Shown: piece by piece, positions 1 to 13,594 of the stretch
How the letters are laid out: every line of letters starts with the position of its first letter
How positions within the stretch are numbered: the stretch's first letter is position 1
Source: Bathymodiolus brooksi
Taxonomy: Eukaryota; Mollusca; Bivalvia; Mytilida; Modiolidae
NCBI GenBank assembly: GCA_963680875.1
Contig: OY804584.1
Coordinates: 93,990,031-94,054,030, forward strand
Direction of reading: 5' to 3'
Length of the DNA stretch: 64,000 bases
Made by a program: the position numbers and the translations under genes
Notes under the pieces: model-generated
The model's database searches: none
Told to the model about the DNA's origin: nothing
What the model saw: the letters and a program-made list of their open reading frames with translations, nothing else

Positions 1-327
1 TTTAGTTCAGAATCTAACACAATATAATTGATCTTTAATTTATCATTAAATCAGCGTGGAATATATTTATTTTTCCATTTTATTATCTAATCAAAAGTTA
101 ATATATTTTTATCATTTTTCTCTAAGAAAATTGAAATTTGTGTTTGATTAAATCATTAATTGTTATCCTTGCAAGCGGCTTTGACTTTTCAGTCTTTCAT
201 TATACATAGTCTTTGGTGTGATGAATTGGAATTGGTAGAGATGTCATTTTACTCACAACTCAGTTCTATTGTATTTTATTTGAAACATACAAACATACAT
301 GTTAATATTTATGAAGTTTGTTGTCTT

Positions 328-423
328 AGACGGAATATCTCCACTGACAAAGTCACTGCACAGGGAATGTCTCCACTGACTAAGCCACTGCACAGGGAAT
401 GTCTCCACTGTCTAAGCCACTGC
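328..423. repeat. Short tandem repeat, 32-bp period, about 3 copies
   Basis: The motif GGAATGTCTCCACTG starts at about 331 (as GGAATATCTCCACTG), 363 and 395, giving an exact 32-bp period. Each copy also carries a CACTGCA segment. The first copy has diverged, while the second and third are nearly identical. An open frame of 151 codons (160-615, plus strand) spans it but has no other support, so I do not call a gene. Confidence 0.85.
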
Positions 424-1825
424 AAATATGAGAATACAATAACTGTTGTAAGAGACTTTTTTTTTAACACCAAGGAACCCCAAAATAAACATGCTATCAT
501 AGTTTTTAGAGATATACAATGTGTATTCATGTATATTCTAATAAACCAGTATATAATTATGCATATTCGTATATATGTATGTGAACAATGTACAATGCAT
601 TTATTTGTATTATAAAAAAAGAAATTGTGAAAAGCCTAGCATAGGAGACAGAATTATCTACACATTTCTTTGCTTAACTTAGTAAATTGTGATATTTCTC
701 ATTTTGTGGAGACATCAGATTTACATAATTTATTTCTGGTTAACGTTTGAAATAAGTCACACAGACAATGCAAGCAAAAATGCAAAAAACATATCAATTT
801 CACAGGTATTAAAATGTAGCGTTTTGCCCTGTAAGCATTGGAATTAAATAATTAAAGTATCGTGTCTCATTCCCAGAACGTAGCTGCATCTTTGATTTAA
901 ATTTTAAACTCCCTCCTAAAATTAATTTGGCAAATTTGTATATCGATTTTTCATCATCTTTTACAAATGATAAACTGTCTTTTTTTCCCATATATATAGA
1001 TAAATAGACAAAATATGAATATGCTGTGTGTGTGGTTGTGGTTGAGTTAAATTATTTCTGATAAATATTTTTATTTGTAACCAAATGTATAAAAAGATAT
1101 ACAAAACTGACTTTTATATTCTAGCCAATAGAACCGTTTGTCCTGTTATGTTATCTTCAATTTTTGTTATAGTAGTTGTTAATATTATCTGTATTTATAA
1201 TATATTGTCATTGCTAATGTTTATATATGTACCGGAGAAGACTTCATAAGTTTACAACTTGTGTCTTATCCATTTGTCTTGATTTGTATGACAATAAAAA
1301 TAATTAAAGTATAAAAAAAATCTAAGATACCAATTTCTTGCTCCTTTATGATCTTGGGAGTTTTTATTGTTACCGACCACTTATATTGAAAACACCAATC
1401 AGAGATAATTATAGATAACAACCAATGAAAATAATAGATCACAGTTCATAGGTCACAACCAATGACTGGATATTGTATCCGTCATGTTTAATTATCAATT
1501 ATCAGATACCACCAAATCGAGTGAGGTTTATCCGCGAATAAAAATAATATCGTCAAAATGGTTAATTTTGTTCTGTGTATCTACAGATATCTGCAATTAT
1601 ATGAAATATTAATTAAAAAATGAAAATTAAATGAAATAATAATTTAGAAAAATAACAATTTTACTTCATTGAATTATTTGTTTGATGTATTATAAAACTA
1701 ATTTAGGATTATGCAATTATGTTACAAAGAATTTGAAAGAATGAAAAATAGCGAAAAAGGAGAAATTTAAATATGACGAAATACACAATTACCTTTGGTA
1801 TCTATGTGAAAAAGGAATGCTTGAA

Positions 1826-1905
1826 GATACCAAAGTGGTAATCAGAAACCGTAAATCGTAAGACAGACAATACAAAGACCAAAAGAAAAGAAAAAACAAA
1901 TAAGA
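1826..1905. repeat. Dispersed repeat fragment, 'W' family
   Basis: This segment contains ACCAAAGTGGTAATCAGAA followed by a GTAAATCG and GACAGACAATACAA block. Related sequence recurs near 51,688-51,740, 59,758-59,850 and 60,480-60,560, so this is one of at least four copies of an interspersed repeat in the window. I cannot assign it to a transposon class. Confidence 0.6.
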
Positions 1906-2129
1906 AAAACAATGGCGGACAAAATACTCTACAGTTCTTATTGGTGTTATATAGTTACATGAAATCCACATTTCTGAATTAAAGTCTTTTTGTTGCTATT
2001 GTTTACTTCTATGCACCAAAATTTAATTAATTTAATTATTTTTAAATATGTAAGCATATCTTTCACCAAGTAGGCTTCACGCCAAGTAAAGGGCTGTGTA
2101 CGTCTGAACATCTTGTTTTTATCGGATTG

Positions 2130-2222
2130 TAGTTGCTCAATCTTTACTTTAGTTTTCTCTGTTGTGCTTTTGCGGACAATTGTCTATCATTTTGTCCATG
2201 GTCTCTACTTCTTCGATTACAG
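2130..2222 (+). repeat. Dispersed mussel-type repeat fragment
   Basis: The order of GTTGCTCAATCTTTACTTTAG, then TTCTCTGTTGTG, then a TTGTCCATGG block matches, as I recall it, a repeat that is very common in mussel DNA. This attribution comes from memory and was not searched. It leads straight into the next repeat at 2,222. Confidence 0.5.
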
Positions 2223-2400
2223 GTTAACCCCGCCACTTTATATTGAAGTGACTGTACCAGGCCAGTAAAGTAAGCGGTCATATAATTGTGTTAGGGGTAT
2301 CGATTTTTCATCTTTCAATGATTTTTAATTGGATTTTGGAAATATTCCAACAGTACGGTATTTCTATGTTTTTCATTTTATTGGTATCTTGAATTTTCCC
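2222..2400 (+). repeat. Dispersed repeat, 'CCCCGCCA' family, copy 1
   Basis: It begins TTAACCCCGCCACTTTATA, followed by TTGAAGTGACTGTA, and later carries a GGATTTTGGAAATATTCCAAC segment. The same order of blocks recurs in the same orientation at 63,273-63,440, with a third, partial copy near 63,505-63,560. The family is interspersed and I see no coding content. Confidence 0.7.
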
Positions 2401-4113
2401 ACCCTCCCCCACCTCTTCCCCCCAGAAACAAAACAAAAATCATCCATCTAATCACTCAAATGTGATTTCAAAGGGGGGAAAATATTACATGTACGTTCAA
2501 ATGAACACGATCGCTGATAATATATTGTGTGTTCAAACAATAATAAAAACTGAAATTGTATATAATTACATTAAAACTATTGATATTCACATCAATTATA
2601 CTCGTACATAGCACAAATGTAATTAAAAATTTAATTCATACATCATTTATAAAATAGATTTTCTGCGGAAATGCTTTAACTCCCGCAGATAAACACGCTA
2701 TATTGTGTTTCACATAGAAAACCTAATTCTGTTTTTTGGTATAATATTTCATCTAAATGCACGTGTCAATCAGAAAACAAACCGCGCTAGAGCGTGCCAG
2801 TTTTGTAAACCGATACCCCTGCTTTCAAATTTTTAATAAAATCTACTGAGTACCCAGATCGGCCATATAAAACACTACCGTTGTTTGGTCAAAAAGGTTG
2901 TTTAAAATTCAACGTCGATGACTACAGAAATTCACATCACTCCACGGTGTAGGTTTCAAGCTACTTGTTTATGTTTCGTTAAAACATAAACGACCCGAAC
3001 GTTCCTTTTCATTGAAGAAATTGTTAAAACATGATGCATTGGGTTTATGGCCCTGATAAATGTTAAATTGTGGTGAGTGAAATTCAAGAAGGCACGCATC
3101 TGCCTTAGTCTCTTAAAGGGGTGGGGATAAACTTTTGTAAAAATCTTGGCACACGGCCAACAGCTGTTAATATTTTCCAATATTCCCAGGAAAAAAAGAT
3201 ACTTTTATTTTCTGTGAGGATTTGCAACTAAGACAATAATTGTCATGACGTTATTAAGAGAAGTCTAAAACAACCACATCGAATTTTTAGTAGCGACGTT
3301 GGCTAACTATATACCGGTAATAGAACAACGTGTTATGTCAGAAAAACAAACCAGTTGTGCTTCTAAATCATGAGAAAGTGAGAATTCTTCTTAGTATGTC
3401 AATATACATTAGAGAAAACCGAGGGGAATCAAGAATGGTCAATCGATAGAAACTGGCAACATTAGGCACACAAGACAGAGGACGAAGACAAACACAACAA
3501 ATAAAACATCTTTAACAACTATGTCTACAACTATCTCATTTGCAGACGTAAAAAATATACTTATTTTTTTATTTTTCTCTGGTTTCAAAAGATTAAAGTT
3601 AAGATAACAGTTAAATGGAACAACTCGAAGATATTAATTCGCGAAAAAGGGTTTCGTTTTGAAATAATTCTGTATTCCTGCGATGTTTGGCTATGATTTA
3701 CCATTAGGCAATTAGATACGTTTTTTCGATGGCTTGGTAAATGTTTTCAAGGATTGCAATAAAATAAAGAGCCGTTACATAAACATGAATAGCAATTTGT
3801 ATCTTACGTCCCACGTATATGCACACATCTCACAACCCAAGACTAGACACTGATCTCCTAACCCACGACTAGGTACACATATTGGTACCATTTTGCTAAA
3901 CGTTAGTGTAAATTTAGTCCAGGGATCTGCTTAACAAGATAAAGCCATGCGGTGACACCCCAAGTGGTTCTATATCGATAATTAAGTGTCATGAACATTG
4001 AATGCAGCCTGGTTTTAGATTTTGAGGTTGAACATTACTTTTGCTGATAGTAGCTGAGAAAAATACAAGAAAAAGATCGATACTTGGAAACAGTATGTCG
4101 GAAGTGAATGTCA

Positions 4114-4176
4114 TAGTGGTTAGAGACGCTGAGTACTGGCCAAATCTGTTCCCCACTGACATAAGTTCGTACCCCT
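4114..4176 (+). repeat. tRNA-like segment, possible SINE head
   Basis: TAGTGGTTAGAGACG (from 4,114) resembles a tRNA A box of the Glu/Gly kind, and GTTCGTACCCC (from 4,165) resembles a B box. Their spacing of about 51 bp is compatible with an internal RNA polymerase III promoter. I could not fold a full cloverleaf, so a functional tRNA gene is unlikely. A tRNA-derived SINE head or a tRNA pseudogene fits better. Confidence 0.35.
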
Positions 4177-4380
4177 CCAATACCCTTTTAATCAAGTGTT
4201 AAGGTTTCCAGACACCTACTGGTTTGCTATACCTGCCCTGACTTTTCTGCTCCCAATATTTCTGGTAGTAATGACAATGCTGAACGTAACGATAAAAACC
4301 AATAATCCTAACATCATGTTGTGATGTCCGTTACGATTTCCTCATAAAAGCGGTGTTTGGTTCCTCTTTATTTTCAGTTG

Positions 4381-7110
4381 TTTGTATGAGTGTTCATGTC
4401 TTATTTACGTTATCCATGTCTATTTGTATGAGTGTTCATGTCTTATTTACGTTATCCATGTCTATTTGTATGAGTGTTCATGTCTTATTTACGTTATCCA
4501 TGTCTATTTGTAGGAGTGTTCGTGTCTTATTTACGTTATCCATGTCTATTTGTAGGAGTGTTCATGTCATATTTACGTTATCCATGTCTATTTGTAGGAG
4601 TGTTCATGTCTTATTTACGTTATCCATGTCTATTTGTATGAGTGTTCATGTCTTATTTACGTTATCCATGTCTATTTGTAGGAGTGTTCATGTCTTATTT
4701 ACGTTATCCATGTCTATTTGTATGAGTGTTCATGTCTTATTTACGTTATCCATGTCTATTTGTATGAGTGTTCATGTCTTATTTACGTTATCCATGTCTA
4801 TTTGTATGAGTGTTCATGTCTTATTTACGTTATCCATGTCTATTTGTAGGAGTGTTCGTGTTTTATTTACGTAATCCATGTCTATTTGTAGGAGTGTTCA
4901 TGTCTTATTTACGTTATCCATGTCTATTTGTATGAGTGTTCGTATCTTATTTACGTTATCCATGTCTATTTGTATGAGTGTTCATGTCTTATTTACGTTA
5001 TCCATGTCTATTTGTAGGAGTGTTCATGTCTTATTTACGTTATCCATGTCTATTTGTATGAGTGTTCATGTCTTATTTACGTTATCCATGTCTATTTGTA
5101 GGAGTGTTCATGTCTTATTTACGTTATCCATGTCTATTTGTAGGAGTGTTCGTGTCTTATTTACGTTATCCATGTCTATTTGTAGGAGTGTTCGTGTCTT
5201 ATTTACGTTATCCATGTCTATTTGTAGGAGTGTTCATGTCTTATTTACGTTATCCATGTCTATTTGTAGGAGTGTTCGTGTTTTATTTACGTTATCCATG
5301 TCTATTTGTAGGCGTGTTCATGTCTTATTTACGTTATCCATGTCTATTTGTAGGAGTGTTCATGTCTTATTTACGTTATCCATGTCTATTTCTATGAGTG
5401 TTCGTGTCCTATTTACGTTATCCATGTCTATTTGTATGAGTGTTCATGTCTTATTTACGTTATCCATGTCTATTTGTAGGAGTGTTCGTGTCCTATTTAC
5501 GTTATCCATGTCTATTTGTAGGAGTGTTCATGTCTTATTTACGTTATCCATGTCTATTTGTAGGAGTGTTCATGTCCTATTTACGTTCTCCATGTCTATT
5601 TGTAGGAGTGTTCGTGTCTTATTTACGTTATCCATGTCTATTTGTAGGAGTGTTCATGTCTTATTTACGTTATCCATGTCTATTTGTAGGAGTGTTCGTG
5701 TCCTATTTACGTTATCCATGTCTATTTGTATGAGTGTTCATGTCTTATTTACGTTATCCATGTCTATTTGTATGAGTGTTCATGTCTTATTTACGTTATC
5801 CATGTCTATTTGTAGGAGTGTTCGTGTCTTATTTACGTTATCCATGTCTATTTGTAGGAGTGTTCATGTCTTATTTACGTTACCCATGTCTATTTGTAGG
5901 AGTGTTCATGTCTTATTTACGTTATCCATGTCTATTTGTAGGAGTGTTCGTGTCCTATTTACGTTATCCATGTCTATTTGTAGGAGTGTTCATGTCTTAT
6001 TTACGTTATCCATGTCTATTTGTAGGAGTGTTCGTGTTTTATTTACGTAATCCATGTCTATTTGTAGGAGTGTTCATGTTTTATTTACGTTATCCATGTC
6101 TATTTGTAGGAGTGTTCATGTCTTATTTACGTTATCCATGTCTATTTGTAGGAGTGTTCATGTCTTATTTACGTTATCTATGTCTATTTGTAGGAGTGTT
6201 CGTGTCTTATTTACGTTATCCATGTCTATTTGTAGGAGTGTTCGTGTCTTATTTACGTTATCCATGTCTATTTGTAGGAGTGTTCATGTCTTATTTACGT
6301 TATCCATGTCTATTTGTAGGAGTGTTCATGTCTTATTTACGTTATCCATGTCTATTTGTAGGGGTGTTCGTGTCTTATTTACGTTCTCCATGTCTATTTG
6401 TATGAGTGTTCGTGTCTTGTTTACGTTATCCATGTCTATTTGTAGGAGTGTTCATGTCTTATTTACGTTCTCCATGGTTATTTGTAGGAGTGTTCGTGTC
6501 TTATTTACGTTATCCATGTCTATTTGTAGGAGTGTTCATGTCTTATTTACGTTATCCATGTCTATTTGTAGGAGTGTTTGTGTTTTATTTACGTAATCCA
6601 TGTCTATTTGTAGGAGTGTTCATGTCTTATTTACGTTATCCATGTCTATTTGTATGAGTGTTCATGTCTTATTTACGTTATCCATGTCTATTTGTAGGAG
6701 TGTTCGTGTCTTATTTACGTTATCCATGTCTATTTGTGGGAGTGTTCATGTCTTATTTACGTTATCCATGTCTATTTGTAGGAGTGTTCGTGTCTTATTT
6801 ACGTTATCTGTGTCTATTTGTAGGAGTGTTCGTGTCTTATTTACGTTATCCATGTCTATTTGTAGGATTGTTCATGTCTTATTTACGTTATCCATGTCTA
6901 TTTGTAGGAGTGTTCATGTCTTATTTACGTTATCCATGTCTATTTGTAGGAGTGTTCATGTCTTATTTACGTTATCCATGTCTATTTGTATGAGTGTTCG
7001 TGTCTTATTTACGTTATGCATGTCTATTTGAAGGAGTGTTCATGTCTTATTTACGTTATCCATGTCTATTTGTAGGAGTGTTCGTGTCTTATTTACGTTA
7101 TCCATGTCTA
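4381..7110. repeat. Left edge of the array, no long duplications seen
   Basis: The first 2.7 kb consist of 42-bp units with no indel and no long block that I can match elsewhere in the array. It holds scattered private changes, for example GTAATCC near 4,872 and 6,049 and TTCTCC near 5,587 and 6,384. This is the pattern expected where an array edge takes part less often in unequal exchange. The region contains the frames at 4,353-4,874 and 4,878-6,050, which I reject as genes. Confidence 0.6.
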
Positions 7111-7372
7111 TTTTGTAGGAGTGTTCGTGTCTTATTTACGTTATCCATGTCTATTTGTATGAGTGTTCGTGTCTTATTTACGCTATACATGTCTATTTGT
7201 AGGAGTGTTCGTGTCTTATTTACGTTATCCATGTCTATTTGTAGGAGTGTTCATGTCTTATTTACGTTATCCATGTCTATTTGTAGGAGTGTTCGTGTCT
7301 TATTTACGTTATCCATGTCTATTTGTATGAGTGTTCGTGTCTTATTTACGTTATCCATGTCTATTTGTATGA

Positions 7373-10300
7373 GTGTTCGTGTCTTATTTACGTTATGCAT
7401 GTCTATTTGAAGGAGTGTTCATGTCTTATTTACGTTATCCATGTCTATTTGTAGGAGTGTTCGTGTCTTATTTACGTTATCCATGTCTATTTGAAGGAGT
7501 GTTCGTGTCTTATTTACGTTATCCATGTCTATTTGAAGGAGTGTTCGTGTCTTATTTACGTTATCCATGTCTATTTGTAGGAGTGTTCGTGTCTTATTTA
7601 CGTTATCCATGTCTATTTGTAGGAGTGTTCGTGTCTTATTTACGTTATCCATGTCTATTTGTAGGAGTGTTCATGTCTTATTTACGTTATCCATGTCTAT
7701 TTGTAGGAGTGTTCGTGTCTTATCTACGTTATCCATGTCTATTTGAAGGAGTGTTCGTGTCTTATTTACGTTATCCATGTATATTTGTAGGAGTGTTCGT
7801 GTCTTATTTACGTTATCCATGTCTATTTGTAGGAGTGTTCGTGTCTTATTTACGTTATCCGTGTCTATTTGTTGGAGTGTTCATGTCTTATTTACGTTAT
7901 CCATGTCTATTTGTAGGAGTGTTCATGTCTTATTTACGTTTTCCATGTCTATTTGTAGGAGTGTTCATGTCTTATTTTACGTTATCCATGTCTATTTGTA
8001 GGAGTGTTCATGTCTTATTTACGTTATCCATGTCTATTTGTAGGAGTGTTCGTGTCTTATTTACGTTATCCGTGTCTATTTGTTGGAGTGTTCATGTCTT
8101 ATTTACGTTATCCATGTCTATTTGTAGAAGTGTTCATGTCTTATTTACGTTATCCATGTCTATTTGTTGGAGTTTTCATGTCTTATTTACGTTATCCGTG
8201 TCTATTTGTAGGAGTGTTCATGTCTTATTTACGTTATCCATGTCTATTTGTAGAAGTTTTCATGTCTTATTTACGTTATCCGTGTCTATTTGTAGGAGTG
8301 TTCATGTCTTATTTACGTTATCCATGTCTATTTGTAGGAGTGTTCGTGTCTTATTTACGTTATCCGTTTCTATTTGTAGGAGTGTTCATGTCTTATTTAC
8401 GTTATCCGTGTCTATTTGTAGGAGTGTTCATGTCTTATTTACGTTATCTGTGTCTATTTGTAGGAGTGTTCGTGTCTTATTTACGTTATCCATGTCTATT
8501 TGTAGGAGTGTTCATGTCTTATTTACGTTATCTGTGTCTATTTGTAGGAGTGTTCGTGTCTTATTTACGTTATCCATGTCTATTTGTAGGAGTGTTCGTG
8601 TCTTATTTACGTTATCCATGTCTATTTGTAGGAGTGTTCGTGTCTTATTTACGTTATCCATGTCTATTTGTAGGAGTGTTCATGTCTTATTTACGTTATC
8701 CATGTCTATTTGTAGGAGTGTTCGTGTCTTATTTACGTTATCCGTGTCTATTTGTGGGAGTGTTCATGTCTTATTTACGTTATCCATGTCTATTTGTAGG
8801 AGTGTTCGTGTCTTATTTACGTTATCTGTGTCTATTTGTAGGAGTGTACGTGTCTTATTTACGTTATCCATGTCTATTTGTAGGAGTGTTCATGTCTTAT
8901 TTACGTTATCCATGTCTATTTGTAGGAGTGTTCATGTCTTATTTACGTTATCCATGTCTATTTGTAGGAGTGTTCATGTCTTATTTACGTTATCCATGTC
9001 TATTTGTATGAGTGTTCGTGTCTTATTTACGTTATGCATGTCTATTTGAAGGAGTGTTCATGTCTTATTTACGTTATCCATGTCTATTTGTAGCAGTGTT
9101 CGTGTCTTATTTACGTTATCCATGTCTATTTTGTAGGAGTGTTCGTGTCTTATTTACGTTATCCATGTCTATTTGTATGAGTGTTCGTGTCTTATTTACG
9201 CTATCCATGTCTATTTGTAGGAGTGTTCGTGTCTTATTTACGTTATCCATGTCTATTTGTAGGAGTGTTCATGTCTTATTTACGTTATCCATGTCTATTT
9301 GTAGGAGTGTTCGTGTCTTATTTACGTTATCCATGTCTATTTGTATGAGTGTTTTTGTCTTATTTACATTATCCATGTCTATTTGTATGAGTGTTCGTGT
9401 CTTATTTACGTTATGCATGTCTATTTGAAGGAGTGTTCATGTCTTATTTACGTTATCCATGTCTATTTGTAGGAGTGTTCGTGTCTTATTTACGTTATCC
9501 ATGTCTATTTGAAGGAGTGTTCGTGTCTTATTTACGTTATCCATGTCTATTTGAAGGAGTGTTCGTGTCTTATTTACGTTATCCATGTCTATTTGTAGGA
9601 GTGTTCGTGTCTTATTTACGTTATCCATGTCTATTTGTAGGAGTGTTCATGTCTTATTTACGTTATCCATGTCTATTTGTAGGAGTGTTCGTGTCTTATT
9701 TACGATATCCATGTCTATTTGTGGGAGTGTTCATGTCTTATTTACGTTATCCATGTCTATTTGTAGGAGTGTTCGTGTCTTATTTACGTTATCTGTGTCT
9801 ATTTGTAGGAGTGTTCGTGTCTTATTTACGTTATCCATGTCTATTTGTAGGAGTGTTCATGTCTTATTTACGTTATCCATGTCTATTTGTAGGAGTGTTC
9901 ATGTCTTATTTACGTTATCCATGTCTATTTGTAGGAGTGTTCATGTCTTATTTACGTTATCCATGTCTATTTGTATGAGTGTTCATGTCTTATTTACGTT
10001 ATCCATGTCTATTTGTAGGAGTGTTCGTGTCTTATTTACGTTATCCATGTCTATTTTGTAGGAGTGTTCGTGTCTTATTTACGTTATCCATGTCTATTTG
10101 TAGGAGTGTTCGTGTCTTATTTACGTTATCCATGTCTATTTGTAGGAGTGTTCATGTCTTATTTACGTTATCCATGTCTATTTGTAGGAGTGTTCGTGTC
10201 TTATTTACGTTATCCATGTCTATTTGTATGAGTGTTCGTGTCTTATTTACGTTATCCATGTCTATTTGTATGAGTGTTCGTGTCTTATTTACGTAATGCA

Positions 10301-13300
10301 TGTCTATTTGAAGGAGTGTTTATGTCTTATTTACGTTATCCATGTCTATTTGTAGGAGTGTTCGTGTCTTATTTACGTTATCCATGTCTATTTGAAGGAG
10401 TGTTCGTGTCTTATTTACGTTATCCATGTCTATTTGAAGGAGTGTTCGTGTCTTATTTACGTTATCCATGTCTATTTGTAGGAGTGTTCGTGTCTTATTT
10501 ACGTTATCCATGTCTATTTGTAGGAGTGTTCGTGTCTTATTTACGTTATCCATGTCTATTTGTAGGAGTGTTCATGTCTTATTTACGTTATCCATGTCTA
10601 TTTGTAGGAGTGTTCGTGTCTAATTTACGTTATCCATGTATATTTGTAGGAGTGTTCGTGTCTTATTTACGTTATCCATGTCTATTTGTAGGAGTGTTCG
10701 TGTCTTATTTACGTTATCCGTGTCTATTTGTTGGAGTGTTCATGTCTTATTTACGTTATCCATGTCTATTTGTAGGAGTGTTCATGTCTTATTTACGTTT
10801 TCCATGTCTATTTGTAGGAGTGTTCATGTCTTATTTTACGTTATCCATGTCTATTTGTAGGAGTGTTCATGTCTTATTTACGTTATCCATGTCTATTTGT
10901 AGGAGTGTTCGTGTCTTATTTACGTTATCCATGTCTATTTGTAGGAGTGTTCGTGTCTTATTTACGTTATCCGTGTCTATTTGTTGGAGTGTTCATGTCT
11001 TATTTACGTTATCCATGTCTATTTGTAGGAGTGTTCATGTCTTATTTACGTTATCCATGTCTATTTGTAGGAGTGTTCGTGTCTTATTTACGTTATCCAT
11101 GTCTATTTGTAGGAGTGTTCGTGTCTTATTTACGTTATCCGTGTCTATTTGTTGGAGTGTTCATGTCTTATTTACGTTTTCCATGTCTATTTGTAGGAGT
11201 GTTCATGTCTTATTTTACGTTATCCATGTCTATTTGTAGGAGTGTTCATATCTTATTTACGTTATCCATGTCTATTTGTAGGAGTGTTCGTGTCTTATTT
11301 ACGTTATCCGTGTCTATTTGTTGGAGTGTTCATGTCTTATTTACGTTATCCATGTCTATTTGTAGGAGTGTTCATGTCTTATTTACGTTATCCATGTCTA
11401 TTTGTTGGAGTTTTCATGTCTTATTTACGTTATCCGTGTCTATTTGTAGGAGTGTTCATGTCTTATTTACGTTATCCATGTCTATTTGTAGAAGTTTTCA
11501 TGTCTTATTTACGTTATCCGTGTCTATTTGTAGTAGTGTTCATGTCTTATTTACGTTATCCATGTCTATTTGTAGGAGTGTTCGTGTCTTATTTACGTTA
11601 TCCGTGTCCATTTGTAGGAGTGTTCATGTCTTATTTACGTTATCCATGTCTATTTGTAGGAGTGTCCATGTCTTATTTTCGTTATCTGTGTCTATTTGTA
11701 GGAGTGTTCGTGTCTTATTTACGTTATCCATGTCTATTTGTAGGAGTTTTCATGTCTTATTTACGTTATCTGTGTCTATTTGTAGGAGTGTTCATGTCTT
11801 ATTTACGTTATCCATGTCTATTTGTAGGAGTGTTCGTGTCTTATTTACGTTATCCATGTCTATTTGTAGGAGTGTTCGTGTCTTATTTACGTTATCCATG
11901 TCTATTTGTAGGAGTGTTCATGTCTTATTTACGTTATCCATGTCTATTTGTAGGAATGTTCGTGTCTTATTTACGTTATCCATGTCTATTTGTGGGAGTG
12001 TTCATGTCTTATTTACGTTATCCATGTCTATTTGTAGGAGTGTTCGTGTCTTATTTACGTTATCTGTGTCTATTTGTAGGAATGTTCGTGTCTTATTTAC
12101 GTTATCCATGTCTATTTGTAGGAGTGTTCATGTCTTATTTACGTTATCCATGTCTATTTGTAGGAGTGTTCATGTCTTATTTACGTTATCCATGTCTATT
12201 TGTAGGAGTGTTCATGTCTTATTTACGTTATCCATGTCTATTTGTATGATTGTTCGTGTCTTATTTACGTTATGCATGTCTATTTGAAGAAGTGTTCATG
12301 TCTTATTTACGTTATCCATGTCTATTTGTAGGAGTGTTCGTGTCTTATTTACGTTATCCATGTCTATTTTGTAGGAGTGTTCGTGTCTTATTTACGTTAT
12401 CCATGCCTATTTGTATGAGTGTTCGTGTCTTATTTACGCTATCCATGTCTATTTGTAGGAGTGTTCGTGTCTTATTTACGTTATCCATGTCTATTTGTAG
12501 GAGTGTTCATGTCTTATTTACGTTATCCATGTCTATTTGTAGGAGTGTTCGTGTCTTATTTACGTTATCCATGTCTATTTGTATGAGTGTTCGTGTCTTA
12601 TTTACGTTATCCATGTCTATTTGTATGAGTGTTCGTGTCTTATTTACGTTATGCATGTCTATTTGAAGGAGTGTTCATGTCTTATTTACGTTATCCATGT
12701 CTATTTGTAGGAGTGTTCGTGTCTTATTTACGTTATCCATGTCTATTTGAAGGAGTGTTCGTGTCTTATTTACGTTATCCATGTCTATTTGAAGGAGTGT
12801 TCGTGTCTTATTTACGTTATCCATGTCTATTTGTAGGAGTGTTCGTGTCTTATTTACGTTATCCATGTCTATTTGTAGGAGTGTTCGTGTCTTATTTACG
12901 TTATCCATGTCTATTTGTAGGAGTGTTCATGTCTTATTTACGTTATCCATGTCTATTTGTAGGAGTGTTCGTGTCTTATTTACGTTATCCATGTCTATTT
13001 GAAGGAGTGTTCGTGTCTTATTTACGTTATCCATGTATATTTGTAGGAGTGTTCGTGTCTTATTTACGTTATCCATGTCTATTTGTAGGAGTGTTCATGT
13101 CTTATTTACGTTATCCGTGTCTATTTGTTGGAGTTTTCATGTCTTATTTACGTTATCCGTGTCTATTTGTAGGAGTGTTCGTGTCTTATTTACGTTATCC
13201 ATGTCTATTTGTTGGAGTGTTCATGTCTTATTTACGTTATCCGTGTCTATTTGTAGGAGTGTTCATGTCTTATTTACGTTTTCCATGTCTATTTGTAGGA

Positions 13301-13594
13301 GTGTTCATGTCTTATTTTACGTTATCCATGTCTATTTGTAGGAGTGTTCATGTCTTATTTACGTTATCCATGTCTATTAGTAGGAGTGTTCGTGTCTTAT
13401 TTACGTTATCGTGTCTATTTGTTGGAGTGTTCATGTCTTATTTACGTTATCCATGTCTATTTGTAGGAGTGTTCATGTCTTATTTACGTTATGCATGTCT
13501 ATTTGAAGGAGTGTTCATGTCTTATTTACGTTATCCATGTCTATTTGTAGGAGTGTTCGTGTCTTATTTACGTTATCCATGTCTATTTGTGTGA
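7373..13594. repeat. Older higher-order duplications (about 2,018 and 3,238 bp)
   Basis: A recognisable run of variant units (GCATG followed by several AAGG units) occurs at 7,373, 9,391, 10,274 and 12,629, giving offsets of 2,018, 883 and 2,355. The 1,008-bp stretch at 8,004-9,011 recurs at 11,242-12,249 (offset 3,238). The copies differ at many scattered bases, so these duplications look older than those further right. Confidence 0.75.

Larger units (their letters stand above)
1..4380. other. AT-rich left flank, no gene recognised
   Basis: I see no convincing exon here. The open frames are short (at most about 150 codons), low in complexity and carry no motif I recognise. The stretch holds a 32-bp tandem repeat (328-423), fragments of dispersed repeats (1,826-1,905; 2,130-2,400), a small imperfect direct repeat near 3,830-3,875 and a tRNA-like segment (4,114-4,176). 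Otherwise it looks like ordinary intergenic or intronic DNA of an invertebrate. It ends abruptly at the first unit of the 42-bp array. Confidence 0.6.

Noticed and set aside
160..615. 151-codon plus-strand frame
   Set aside because: It crosses a 32-bp tandem repeat in AT-rich sequence, has no recognisable domain, and looks like chance.
4114..4176. Functional tRNA gene
   Set aside because: A and B box-like motifs are present, but I could not form a full cloverleaf or an acceptor stem.
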